Part shown: positions 24,592 to 36,475 of the stretch, piece by piece
Layout: each line of letters starts with the position of its first letter
Position numbering within the stretch: the stretch's first letter is position 1
Assembly: GCA_023213395.1 (NCBI GenBank)
Contig: CM041465.1
Coordinates: forward strand, 216,387,741-216,451,740
From: Cycas panzhihuaensis
Taxonomy: Eukaryota; Cycadophyta
Direction of reading: 5' to 3'
Length of the DNA: 64,000 nt
Program-made: the position numbers and the translations under genes
The notes under the pieces: generated by a model
The model's database searches: none
Seen by the model: the letters and a program-made list of their open reading frames with translations, nothing else
What the model was told of the DNA's origin: nothing

Positions 24592-26230
24592 CCTATGATA
24601 TGTTTATCCCAACATTCTTCTACAAACACTTCACTTATGATCTCAAAAGGCATACCAACAGAAATTTAAGCAACAAATAAAAGGGATTTATTAACAAAGA
24701 GTCAAATTACAAAACATGGTTATAAAAGGGACACCAAAAGATCACTAAAAAAATATATTAAGGTATGATCTTATAAGAGTTCTCAATACACAATACCCTA
24801 ATTTCATTTGTTAGGGCCTTAAATAAATAGATAAAACCTCTTTTATTAGATTCCATTGGTGGTGCAAGTGGCCTCTAATTCTATTAGTGCAAGTAAATGG
24901 CCTATGCACATAAGTTAATATCCAAGTCCTTTAGTCACATGTTAGAAATCAAGTCCTACCAGTAATAAAAGGTTATATAACAAAGTATTTTGTAATCTAT
25001 AATACTTGCTATGAGTCTATATAGACTATCATTTCTCGCCCCTTTATAGACTACTTTTTTGTTAGAAACACCTTTAATGACACATCTAATTTCTATAAAA
25101 TCAACTAGATTCTATTGATTGATAACAAAACAAATAATAAAGAATTTTTTTAAGACTACATATATATATAATATGATTTTGACATGTAGTTTTCATTAAC
25201 AACAAAATTATTTAAATCTATCCATTCCCTAAGTTTTTAAAGATAAATAAATTAACTATAAATGATTCTTAAAATTATAAATTTGAATAAAATCTTAAAA
25301 CTTAAGGATTGGCACATAAAAGTAACTTTGAATTTATTCACAAAAATAAGTGTTCACATGCCATAATAATGAAAATTAATGAACACAAGTGTATCCAATT
25401 AAATTTTATTTTATTTACCATAGCCAAACTATACAGTGCAATCATTAATAAAAAACTCATCTAAATACCCATTTTCCTTATGCTTGTAAGATACAAATGC
25501 ATGATTATCCTGAATAGTAAGTTAAGAATATGAGGAAGGGATATAATTTGCTAAAAATAACATGCATGCAAGTGTATGCAAATGTATGTGAGACATAAGT
25601 GTCTAAAAATAGATTAGTTCTTGTAACAAGAATTTAAATGCAACTAATGACATGTAAACTTGAGTAAGATATATATTTAACTTTTGATTTTAAACTCTAG
25701 TCACCTTTATAACTTATACTATATAGAGATTATATAGAATTTATATTATTTAAAAATTTAAATGAAATACTATTAAAGTATATGAATGACAAAATTTGAA
25801 GTCTTAAGAAGTATGTGGATCACCCTCATTCCAACAATAGAAGAGCCTCATCTCATGACAATTATAGAGCTTATAAAATCATTAGGAAGAGGAGGACAAA
25901 GTCCTATATAAGGCCCTAATTAGGGAAAAAATAGAGGTGAAAACAACCAAGCTGATGATATAGGAACATTAGCCATGGAATCTGTTGATTTCCATTTAGC
26001 CACTAAAGAAATGGCCAAGATAAAGTCAAATACTTATAGATATAACTAAATAATCTAATATTGGAAAAGCCTTAAAATTTTAGGGAAGAAATATGGGGTT
26101 GAATGAAAGGATAGAGGAATTCTCTACATTCTGGAGAATATTATCAACACAACCCCTAGCATAGAACATTATTTATGAAATGGAATAACTAGAAAACCAA
26201 TTAAGATAAGAAACTAAACTAAAGTATATA
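24592..26230. other. AT-rich stretch, probable worn 5' LTR then unassigned
   Basis: The part next to the primer site (24592 to roughly 25000 or more) should be the 5' LTR of the worn gypsy element, but its far end cannot be placed. The rest is AT-rich with short open frames only; I recognise nothing. Confidence 0.35.
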
Positions 26231-26235
26231 ATCAA

Positions 26236-26596
26236 TATAGAAGACTTGTCCTTCCTTACACCTTCAAATTTGTAAATAAGAACAATAGAGTAAGAAAATA
26301 AAGATGGAAATGTAATGGAGATGGAGAGCACTAAAAAGACACATCGTAGTGGGCCTAAATAAAAATTAATATTTAATTAATTAAAGATTTCTTTACAATG
26401 TTTAGGGTGGACTATCTATAATAAAATCTCACCCTTAATCCTACCACTAATCAACTCTTAATATTAACTCATCTTATTATTTTATTAGCATACATTTAAC
26501 CTAATCTATCCTCTATTTTCTTTATTTTTAATTATCATAACTCTAGCCCGATAATCTATTGTTCTAACCAAATCTTATATGGTGAGGATCACTACA
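26236..26596 (-). repeat. 3' LTR of small element
   Basis: 361 bases, TGTAGTGATCC...TCTATA on the minus strand. It aligns along its whole length with 28019-28387 (for example the shared block CACTACGATGTGTC / CACTACGATGTATC). Confidence 0.9.
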
Positions 26597-26623
26597 TGTC
26601 CTCTCCTCTTAGATGCTTTGCCT

Positions 26624-27260
26624 TTAAACCATTTGAATACATGAATATATGTGATCACCATCTTTTATTACTATTAGAATATCTAAGGTAGTTATATCAT
26701 CTTTGTGCCAAAGTATAGAGACTATTGCTGCACATGTTGTTAGAAGAGAATAATGCTTTATGTACATATATCCTACTAAATAGAAATATATGTTAGAGAA
26801 GTATGGCCATTTTTGATGATCATCATCATAAAAGAAATGAGAGCCCATGGCATAATAAATTGGAGATATACAAAGATAAAGATCCAAATGCTCCTACAAA
26901 ATGAATGGTGATGGATTCTCCTTAATGTTTTCACCCCCCTACTACATGGTTAAATGTTATTAGTCCTCTACATTCGCTTCTTATGCTACTCATTCATATT
27001 CAAACTCTAACTTAAGAGATGTCTAATTATGTTACTTGTAATTTGCACCACTTCTAAGCCTTCTTGTGAAGATCCTCCTCTAAGTATGCCATAGCAAACA
27101 TAATTCATTCATAAACATCTTTAAAATAGTATTATTTAAATAATTACTTAGATGTAGTAACATAATCATAAAGTTAAATAAGACCATTCATCTCAAAGTG
27201 AGGGACTTAATAGTCATCATCACAAGGGTCAAAGAATTGTTCAACTATAAAAAATTAATC
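26624..27260 (-). pseudogene. Gag relic of small element
   Basis: Minus strand. From about 27260 the translation gives VEQFF, then HFEMNGLI, then LYDYVTTS and IMFAMAYLEEDLHKKA, with stops at several likely Gln positions. It aligns with the relic at 2318-2600. An 87-codon open tail (26887-26624) contains TTLDILIVIKDGDHIY. The match between two diverged copies argues that this was once translated; the tail has no recognised domain. Confidence 0.5.
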
Positions 27261-28018
27261 ACCAAGACCCTTTCCCTCAAACTATAGGAGTTGAGAATAA
27301 TTATAGTATGATATTTAATTTTTGCTTTTTTTTTTTTTTTGTAATAATTTAATAATAAAAAGAGATGTTACAATCTTAAAAGAAATGGTTTTCTAGCTAA
27401 AGTTTTAATAATCTCATAATAATATAAAAAATTATAATATAAACCCTTATGAAACTAGAAGACTTGACTTCAAACATTAATATATGGTATAAAATAACTC
27501 TAAAATGTATAGAATATGGTTTAAAATTATGGACTTTAAATTAGGATTCCAATGGTTTAGATGGAATGAAATTCTTATACCTGTAGCAAAAGTTATGCCT
27601 CTTGTAAAGTGGATCATAACTGGGGTTTTTTAAAACTACAATAGTACCTATTATTAAAATGTTAATAACCTTTTACTATGATCTCTAATAGATCATAAAC
27701 CACTTCTAGCATAAAGTAGATTTTGAGATATATGAATTCAGAAAAAATCGAGGTCAATTAGATACATGTAGCTAAAGTTATGGTTATTGAAGTTAAGGTG
27801 GTAGATTTTAGTCCTTAAAAATAGTAATGGATAGTAGACCAAAATTAAATTCCCTATATTTTTTGTAATTTCACTCTAAAATTTACACTATAACCACTCA
27901 AAATTTATAGAATAGGCATAGTCATCCCAAATTCGTAATTACTTTTTTGAAATTTATTCATTTATGTTACTTAAAATGTAGACCCTTAATAGGCCAAAAC
28001 CAAATATCTGATACCACT

Positions 28019-28387
28019 TATAGTAGACTTATCCTCCATTATGCCCTCAAATATATAAATAAGACTAATAAAGAAATAAAATAAAGATGGAAATCCAAAG
28101 GAAATATAGATGAAGAGCACTTACAGGATACATCGTAGTGAACCTAAATATAAACTAATATTTGATTAATCAAAGATTCCTTTATAATGCATAAGGTGGA
28201 AAATTTATAATAAAAGCTCGCCATTAAATCTACCACTAATTAATACTTAGCATTAAGTTGTCATATTATTTTATTAGTATGCCTCTCATCTAACTTATCC
28301 CTTATTTCCTCTATTATTTAATTGCCATGACTATAACCCCACTAACCTATTATTCTAAACTAGTCTCATGTGGTAAGGATCACCACA
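28019..28387 (-). repeat. 5' LTR of small element
   Basis: 369 bases, TGTGGTGATCC...CTACTATA on the minus strand, followed two bases later by the primer site. Confidence 0.9.
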
Positions 28388-28489
28388 ATCAATAAACTAC
28401 TAAAAGAGTGCTTAGAAGTCCAAACTATATTAACTTCAATTGTAGAAATTCTTCTTTGCGGTCAACAAGTTATAAGAGTAAGTAGTCTT

Positions 28490-29168
28490 TTTTTTTTTTG
28501 ATAAGGTAAAATAATATTACAAGGGTTTTAACTAGGTCCCCAAACCCAGTACATCAAGGCCATACGACTTAGAAAGAATGACCATGACAGGCCCATGGTC
28601 TAGCCCAAGTTTAGGTCTTCTCCTCTAACTACCTCTCCCATATGTGCATCTGCCCTGACCAGTCTCAGTAACTCCTCCGGGTACTCCTCTTTCCAGACTT
28701 TTGATCTTTTATTTATCACAGCCCAGTTTGCCAATCAATCTGCTGCTGAGTTTCCTTCCCTATAAGTATGCTGAATCTGAACCTTAGCTCTAGAGCCCAA
28801 AACATCTTGGACATCACTGAAGATATCTATGTTGTCCCAACCAGGGTCCACTTCCCCTCTCAAGCATTTTATTGCAGACATTGAATCACCCTCTATTATC
28901 ACCTTTTGCAAATTCTCCTCGTCCAACAGAGTTGTGGCCCTCAGCATAGCCTGAACCTCATCTTTTTGGTTCGATTGAACACCCAAATGCTCCGCGAAAG
29001 CCCATCTCAAGTTACCTCTAGGATCCCTACAGAGGCCACCCCCTCCCGCCTCACCGGGGTTACCCTTGCGACTCCATCGGGTTAACTTTTACCCATAATG
29101 CATCTGGAGGGTGCCACTTGACATCTCTTCTCCTCTTTTTGACATCCTCTAGGGCAACTATACCCCAA
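28490..29168 (-). mobile_element. 5'-truncated LINE (18-bp TSD)
   Basis: The 18 bases ATAAGAGTAAGTAGTCTT occur at both 28472-28489 and 29169-29186. On the minus strand the insert ends ATATTATTTTACCTTATC plus a run of A, the typical 3' end of plant L1-type LINEs. Only the last 680 bases are present, coding for the C-terminal RNase H. Truncation at the 5' end is the usual outcome of target-primed reverse transcription. Confidence 0.93.
28709..29166 (-). pseudogene. LINE RNase H domain (RVT_3 type)
   Basis: Minus strand. The first part reads KRRRDVKWHPPDALWVKVN; a one-base shift follows near 29070, then KGNPGEAGGGGLCRDPRGN, AEHLGVQSNQKDEVQAML (catalytic Glu), VIIEGDSMSAIKCLRG (Asp) and HTYREGNSAAD (final Asp), with a stop at 28711. 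This is the archaeal-like RNase H known at the end of some plant L1 polyproteins. The first Asp region is damaged by the shift. RT and endonuclease are missing through truncation. Confidence 0.85.
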
Positions 29169-29186
29169 ATAAGAGTAAGTAGTCTT

Positions 29187-29834
29187 ACTTAAACAAATCT
29201 TTAACTATTATTATTCCCTATTTGATAAGGTGATATAAGGTCCCTTGAAAAAACTACATGATGAAGTGGCAAAACTTCTTATTAGGGAGGATACACCTAA
29301 GAAATATTTCTTCATAAGATGGTAATAAATTTTAAGCATCTCTTTCTCTTATGCCAAAATAAGAAAGGGATAGGCTTAACTAGTACAAGCTACTAAGTTA
29401 TATCCCCTATTTTCAAACCTAACAATCTTACATTAGGAGATTATACTCCTTCCTTTAATACTTGAAAGGGTGGTTGTAAATAAAGAGGACATCCTAAGGT
29501 GAGTACAGGAAAGCAAAGAAGTTAAGAAAAGATACATTAAGTGATAAGATGGAGCCCTAGTAATGGGCTAAACATATTCATACATGGCTAGTAGACTAGT
29601 CAATTTCAAGAGCCTCATGCTTAGAGAAGCATCATACTTAAAGTGGGTAAGGAACAAATGCATCTAGATTTAGACAAACTTAGAGTTGATTAACTTTCTC
29701 TTAGCCCTTAATTTCTAAGATAAGTTAGCATATTAGCAATAAAAGGGGGTTACTAATATGTAATTTAGTAGTTAGATAATCTAGATAATTAGAACTTCCT
29801 AATAACCATAACTTCTGAGTAGTTACACCTTTAT
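29187..29834. other. Unassigned stretch
   Basis: No coding or repeat structure recognised. It is older sequence between the LINE and copy A; its right end holds the AATAG target site of copy A. Confidence 0.5.
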
Positions 29835-29839
29835 AATAG

Positions 29840-32531
29840 TGTTTCTTGGCTTCTGGGAATGGATACGGAATCACTGACTTAGGTAAGTGTAGGTATGTTT
29901 CTCACCTTATCATCTCTTTCTTTTGATGAGTGTTTGCTAGCATGTCTACATGTTTGTGGCCTTGTAGGTGGTTTTGTCTCCGTCTATACTTATTTAGCCT
30001 ATGACGACTATAGCAGGGGCACACTCCCAGTAAGTGTGGCACCCTAGTGGCCATTCCACTTCCCACATTCTATCCTCTTCACTCCAAGACCCACTTGGCT
30101 TATGCCACCTCTGCCCGTGTGATGACCCGTCATTGTTTGGTTGACTTGCCACATCGCTTGGATCCTATTTTTGCTCTTCTGGACTCGTTTGTTAGTTTGT
30201 TTGCCCTCGGGTAGATGTCTCAGCCTCCTATTGGCCCTTTTTGTCATTTGCCCACTGACTGGTGGCCAGCCTAGTTTTACCTCCGGCTAATCTGCTATGA
30301 TTTTCGAAGATCACGTAAAATCTGATACTCTGATTTTGCAGATGATGCTTCTAATTTATTTTTTAAAATCCGCCATGGTAATTTCGCATTTATTACGAAA
30401 CTGCCACATGTCTCGCAACTTAAGTCGCTACCAACTACGCCCTAATCGCTTGCTTTAGGGTTTGGGTTGGGTATTTAAGTCATCATTTACTCATTTTTGA
30501 GGACTTTTTGGCTCATATTTGGATTGCTCCTCAAGGAAACCACTTTGTGCTCTACTATTCTCTGCTGCCCTACTGCTGCTATAGGACCTGCGCCTCTCCT
30601 CGAGCACCTAGCTCTCCTTTGGTGTGGCTAGGACATCTTCCCAGCCCTTCACACACCTTGGAGAGGGCCCCTTTGGAGAGATCTCAGTGGATTCTTGCCC
30701 GAGCAGCCATCAAGCGTTCCAAGTCAGGTGTTCTTCCTCTAACTCCATTAGCAAGGGTCCAAACCTACTACACCATAGTTTTTGGGCTAATTTCTCAGCC
30801 TCTCCTTACCAGCCCTTGGCTGAGGCAAGAGCCTCTCCTCCTCTTCTCACGTATTCATTGATTTGAGCTATTTTCTTAGTCAATTGATGCCCTATCTTGT
30901 CTGCCTTCTTACTTATTTTTGTGAAGGTTATTTTCCTCTTTGTATTGGGCTATTTTACTCCTATTATTAGTGCCTCCTTGCCTGCATTTATTGCTCAAGG
31001 CAGCGGTAAAGAGGATTGACATAGGGTTTGGGAGAGAGATGGGTGGATTCTGTACCACCTTCCACGCTCCTCAAGTAGCTTTTAGCCCCCCAAACCTTCC
31101 CTCTTGCCCCGTGCTATCCTTGGCACTCAAACAAGGGTTTGTTGGGCCTTCTTTAGCCGCTGAAATTAGCGTTGTCACATGTTGTAGCACTGGTTTTAGG
31201 GCTTGTGCTTAGGTCTGGGCAACTCACGTAAGTCTCGACCGCTTGTTCTTGCCCAACTCTTCTCCCGGCAGCCTGGTTTGCTCTTCATAGCCCCCTGGCT
31301 TACCGTAGGCCCTCTTTAGCTCCTTTCCACTCTCTTGCTGCTATTTCCAGCCATCTTTCTTAGCCTTACCCTCGCTGCCTTGTGGTTTTTGGGGGAGGTT
31401 AAGGTTGTTCTTTGCGGAAGGTGGGCCACTCTTAGGCTTACCTGTTACTTTCCATTTGCTTGGGTCGTCCTCCTTTACATATTATCATCATTGTGTTGAT
31501 GCTAACATATACGTGTTTAAGTTTATATTTGTTTTGTATAGACTTATATTATTAGGATCTTTCCATTGCATGTTAGTACCCTTTCTCCAGAAAGGGGGGA
31601 GGTTATCATTTACTTGCAGGTGTTCGGGAAGCATAAAGGACCTTTCTCCCTTTCTTCCTTTGCTGGTAAGTGTTTCCATGCATGTTGTACTTTCATACAT
31701 CACTTATTACCAGTATTTGGTCTCTTCCTTTCCTTGGTTTTGTACTTTAGTATTTTTCTGAGGAAGGTAAGGGAGCCCCCTCATTCTGATTCATCGCACC
31801 TTGTGGAGTAATTTTGGGTGTCCCTTGGGAGCGCCGCCATTACAACACGCTTCCGTTCTCGGTACACTCTTTTGCTCCACTCTATCACCATTTCCTTTTG
31901 AATTTCCTTTACATAAATAGTAATTAACTCATTGGAAATAAAAAAGGGAAACCAACCTTGCTTTTGATTCATACTTTACTTTATTTACTTTGTTGCTTAC
32001 ATCTTCTTAGCCGTAGGAAAAGGCCTTAGGAGATCCTCCCTTTCACCTTTTCCTTCCTTTGCCATGCAAGCTTCCTTCTCTCTTTGTCATTTGTGTATTT
32101 GGTTAGTTTGCTTAGGCATACCTTGACCCACCTCCTTGGGTCATCCCTCTTGCTTCCCTTTGGTTCTCCGCTTTACCGGATAACCAAGGTGACCCTGTCC
32201 ATAGGCCACCCGCTCGCTTATCCTTCCTTGTTTCTCGTTGTTATAGGGAAACCCTCGAAGGCTCCTTTCTGTCCCCTTCCGGCCATCCAAGGGTGGGAGG
32301 ATCCTTTCCTTAGGTCAACCCAGGCTAACCCTACGCCTCCTCACCTCTTGTTCAAAGTGGGGGGATCATCCTTTGGTAGCTATATTCCATTGTAGGTCCT
32401 GAACTCGCGCTCCGGCGCATGGGGTGCCCTATGTGGTACTTGCCCTACTTATAGGTCCCTTTTCGATTACATTACCCACCACTCTTACCATTCCTATTTA
32501 GTTAGGTAGCTATCCCGTAGACGCACGTCCA
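29840..32531 (+). repeat. 5' LTR of copy A (2692 bp)
   Basis: Starts TGTTTCTTGGC and ends GCACGTCCA, directly before the primer site. It aligns throughout with 44021-46729. Open frames of up to about 120 codons inside are shared with the other LTR simply because the LTRs are copies; they are not in phase in copy C. Confidence 0.93.
30472..30478 (+). promoter_or_regulatory. LTR promoter TATA-like box, copy A
   Basis: TATTTAA in the block TTTAGGGTTTGGGTTGGG-TATTTAAG. The same block occurs at 44669-44676 (3' LTR) and 55649-55656 (copy C); copy B has GTATATATCC at the matching place. Conservation across diverged LTRs suggests the element's core promoter. Confidence 0.5.
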
Positions 32532-32532
32532 C

Positions 32533-32550
32533 TGGCGACCTTGCCAGGGA
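32533..32550 (+). other. Primer binding site, tRNA-Asp type
   Basis: TGGCGACCTTGCCAGGGA, one base after the LTR, matches 15 of 18 positions of the complement of plant tRNA-Asp(GUC) 3' end (TGGCGCCGTTGCCGGGGA). This primer is typical of the Tat/Athila branch. Confidence 0.75.
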
Positions 32551-32706
32551 CTTGCCAGTAAGGGAGCTAGTTTCTGCTCTCTTCCATTGGTTTTGCTACC
32601 TTTTTATGATCCTTTTTTACCTATTTCAATCTCTTTATTAGGCAGCCCCTAACGCATGTGCCTTTACCACCCTTTGATTTTCCCTAACATTGTTGGTTGA
32701 CCTTAC

Positions 32707-35208
32707 ATGCGACGCTTTTCTCGTCGCTTGCATGGTCTACCTCCATTATTAGAAGACCTTGAGTATCACCCTCTTCCTTTGTCAGATTCTAATTTGACTA
32801 TGGAGGGATACTCTTCTGATTGGGCCTACCACACCGTAACTTTAGAAACCCATGATTTCCCTTCCTTTATCTCGGGGTCCACCCAAGAGGGTGATGACCC
32901 CCTTTATTACCCAAGTGACCAATATCACTCGCTCAACGTCCATCCCTCTACCCATGTGGTGGAAGGATCCGTTCCTCTTGAGACTTACCACTCGATCAGT
33001 GACTCTTATGAGGAGCGTCCCGAGGGACCTACTTCATTCGAGGTCCCAACTACCTCTTATGAGTATGTAGGAACCCCTCCCTTCGACGTAGTTGAAGCTC
33101 TCAATGAGTATCACTGCGCGGCATGCTTGCAATCGCGTCCTGGATGGCTTGAGGATGCTCTTCATGCAGGACCCTCTTCTTCTTCTGCTCCTCCCCTGCA
33201 TGCCTCATTCTCATCTACTCTTCCTTTAACAACTAATCCCTTTGTGCCTACGCATGTGTCCCGCTCCTTTCCTATTCCTGTAGTGAGGGCACATGTTGCG
33301 CCTTCTATTTCCTATCGAGGTCCTAGTGCTTGAGGATCTTCCCATGGCATGTCTTTCCCTCAATTAAAGGTTAGCATACCCGTCCCTAGCCAAACTAATG
33401 TGCCATCCCCTAATGTGGCATATACCTTTCCTAGTAGGTCCGTCGCTCCTACTAGCCTCTCAACTACCAGTCATGTGGGACCTGCTCCTACATACTCTCA
33501 AAATCAACACATTGGTACTTCCTTCTACGTTCCCCCAGGGTATATTTCTCAACCTTAGGGGCAGGGTAGAGGAAGCCATCTCCTAGCTTATGGGGTAGAT
33601 CTGCTACACCCATATAGGGTCGCTCCACCTACTGGTGGCCCATATGGGCAAAACCCAGTTCCACATCCATCTTTTCCATCATCTAGCGTAATTCCATTTA
33701 TTGTGCCTTCGCAAGGGAACTCGACTCCCTTCCAAGGCACCTATCCCCATGCTTCTTCCCAACAGGGGATGTTTCCTCAAGGAGGGATGGGTGTGCCACC
33801 CCCATCTACTCTTTGTTCGTTACCCACTACATCATTCGTTGACCCTATGGTCTAGGCAAGGGCCCCTTCATGGACTTTAGGTCAACACCTCTATCCATTG
33901 AGGTGTTAAGAACCAATCTGCTGCCTCATCCCCCCGAAGTTCTTAAATTCGATAGAACTTCGTCGCAAGACCCAACGGAGCATGTGCGTAGTTTTTCTAT
34001 GGCATGCATCAATTACTGGGCTTACAACCATATTTTAATGAAATTATTCTCGCGATCCTTGCAGGGTGATGCCCTTAAGTGGTTTTACCGTCTCCCTGCC
34101 CATTCCATCCATTAATTCCAGCAATTGGTGGACGAGTTCATCAACTATTCTGATGTAGCTTGCCCATTCGAGAGCGGAATGAAGTCACTTTTTTCACCCA
34201 AACAAGGTCACAATGAGATGAATCGTGACTTTGTGTGGCGATTTCATAACTTGCTTCACTCCACTAAGGCGACATTGCCCAAGGAGTTGAAGCGAGATCT
34301 CTTCGTCAATGCACTTCGTCCTGAAGTGCATGTGGAAGTCCTTAAAATGGGGGCGACCACATGTGACTCTGTGATCGCCAAGTATTTGGCATTGGAGGCT
34401 ATTGAGATCCAAGCTAGTCTCAAGAAACCTCTTAAGCCCTAACAACGCTGTGAGGCACCACCCCTAACCAAAGATACCAAACCTTCACAACCTACTCGGT
34501 CTTTCTCTCATCCGACTGAGAGGACTTTAAACCCTCTCACATCAGCCATACGCTCATTCGAGTGTACGATGAAGGAACTCAAGCTTCAGGCTCCTTCATC
34601 TCCTACATCCAACAAACAAGTCCAACAAATAACCCAAGCTCCTCTCCCCAGGAATGGAAATGCCCAATCCTCTCAAGTGAGAAGGTCAGACCCTCTGCTT
34701 GAGAAGAAGTCGTGCTCTATTCATGGGGAGTGCTTCCACGATGATTTGTGTTGTAGGGCCCAGCATCCTAAGGATGTCCCTCGGTGTGACTCTTCCTCCA
34801 AACGGGCCTCAAGGCCTAACTTGGACCAACCAGTTCATAAGGATCCGTTCCCTAAACATGGGGAACGCGATCGTAACACCCAAACTAAGAATAATCAGAA
34901 TCGAGGAAGATCGCCTGATCCCCGTCCTTCCCGCGACAAAGGGAAGGGTGCTTGGAACTTGTCTTCTTCCTCTCGTTCCCTTAGCCATCATACCCCATCA
35001 CCTTCGCGACCCCAGAACAAGGGGAAGAAGGTGATCCAGTTGATTGAGGTAACTCCTTCCTATACCCTTACGCGGTTTCAGGCCACCAAGGAAGCAGTGG
35101 GAACTTCTTCCTCGTCTGCTCCTTCTGACCCTCTTCTGGAGAACCTTCCTCCAGAGATACCTCTCTTTTCCAAGGCTATTCCTATATGCCCAAGACATTA
35201 CGATTTTT
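32707..35208 (+). pseudogene. Gag, copy A
   Basis: Starts at ATG 32707 (MRRFSRRLHGLPPLLEDLEY). The first 209 codons are open, then TGA; after further stops and a frame change between 33560 and 33870 the gag core is readable at 33870-34440 (ACINYWAYNHILMKLF, DALKWFYRLPAH, FVWRFHNLLHS, LRPEVHVEVLKMGA). A Tat-style knuckle C-x2-H-x4-H-x4-C follows near 34710-34755 (CSIHGECFHDDLCC), then a basic, low-complexity stretch to TGA 35208 (YDF-stop, where copy B reads YDFRRSL). It is roughly 830 codons if repaired, long for gag but normal for Tat/Ogre. Nonfunctional. Confidence 0.85.
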
Positions 35209-36470
35209 GAAGGGCACTTACCCAGCCTACGGCGAAGGATAAGCCCTTCTCCATCGTGTACGAGCTTCACACTGTGGCCGCAGGAATGTCCTTGATGGAC
35301 GTTTTGAGGAGTTGTCCCGAGTAGCGGGCCCTCCTCTTGGAAGCCTTAGGATCAAGTGATGTGCCTGTCCACACTTTGGGTGTTACCCAAAGTTGTGGAC
35401 CCCTTATTTCATTTGATCCTAAGGATCTTCCTCCCGCCGGTGAAAGGGAACGTCAGTGGAACTTCCCATTCACCATCACTATCAATACGCCCGATTGTAC
35501 CCTTTGAAGGAAGTTGTCAACAACGGTTCTTTTGTCAATGCCATGCCCTTACGTGTCATGCAAGAGCTTGGTATCTCCACCTTGGAACATGTTCTGTGGT
35601 GATGCCAAGGTTATGACGGTAGTGAGAAGACCCCTATGGGATTTATCGCGATTTTGCTCACCCTTGAGGGCAAGACTATTCTTGCCGATGTTGTAGTCCT
35701 CGATGTGGACGTTGACTACAACCTACTTCTAGGTCGTCCATGGCTCGACCAAATGGGAGCCGTGTGCTCGACTCTCTGGGGACAACTTAAATTCATCCAT
35801 GATAGACGGATGAGAGTGATTCCCCGCGAATGCCCATTTACCAAACAAACTCGTTCCACCAATTCGGCAAACCGAGGTCCTTCTACGTATGCCTCAGCTT
35901 GCTCTATTGGCATACCTAACCCATCTGAAGAAGATCCCGCATCTTCTTCTCCTAGTCTCATGCGGTTTTCCCCTATTGGCGTTGGGAGTTATGGGTACCT
36001 CGCTTCATTTAGTGATGACGAGTCACTCGACAAGGACGAGGATTATCTTCACCCCGTCTCTTTCCTCCGCACCAGTAGGTCACACCTGTCTCATTCTAGA
36101 TCCCCGTCTAGAACCTCCTTCATTGGTGAGGCTAGCCACTCCTGCGTGTCACATGTCATCACTTATCTTGACCCACCTGTCGTCAGTTCTTCTCCTTCAT
36201 TAACCCCCATGGGTAATGGCTTTGAAGAACTACCTTTTGCTCCTTCCGAGGAGCCTCCTTTTGACTCTCTTATGGAGTCTCGTGAGGAAGTTGAGCAACC
36301 AGATGACCATCATAGTCTCATTGTTTCTACTCCCTCTAGTGCTTCGTCTACTCAAAGTAAGGTCATCCATAGGGTGGATTACTTCGAGGATGACAAAGCC
36401 TTGCTTGAGCACCTAACAGGTTTTGCACCCAACTTGCCTTCTAGTCACCACAAGCTTGGTCACTAGAAGA
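35209..36470 (+). pseudogene. Protease and linker, copy A
   Basis: Begins with a conserved pre-protease block (MSLMDVLRSC, ISFDPKDLPPAGERERQWNF). The active-site region near 35515-35545 reads VVNNGSFVNAM where copy B has VVDNGSSMNAM, so the catalytic Asp is Asn. After a frame change, 35636-36466 is open for 276 codons and includes the flap/late-protease block VDYNLLLGRPWLDQMGAV and a Ser/Asp-rich linker (SYGYLASFSDDES) to RT. The protease would cut the polyprotein. The frameshift and the Asp loss make it inactive. Confidence 0.75.
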
Positions 36471-36475
36471 TCCTT

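Larger units (their letters stand above)
26236..28387 (-). mobile_element. Small complete LTR element (TSD ATCAA)
   Basis: LTRs 28019-28387 (5') and 26236-26596 (3') align end to end. Flanking ATCAA is exact at 26231-26235 and 28388-28392. A primer site (minus TGGTATCAGATATTTGG, ending at 28016) lies two bases inside the 5' LTR, and a purine tract (minus, 26612-26597) abuts the 3' LTR. The LTRs start TGT(G/A)G and end CTATA, so they lack the usual CA. The interior is only about 1.4 kb with a gag relic and no pol, which marks it as non-autonomous. The element at 370-3390 is a relative. Confidence 0.9.

Noticed and set aside
30508-31761. Open frames of 80-120 codons in the LTRs of copy A, repeated at 44694-45697
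   Set aside because: Shared only because LTRs are copies of each other; in copy C the matching region is open in a different frame, so no coding constraint is visible.
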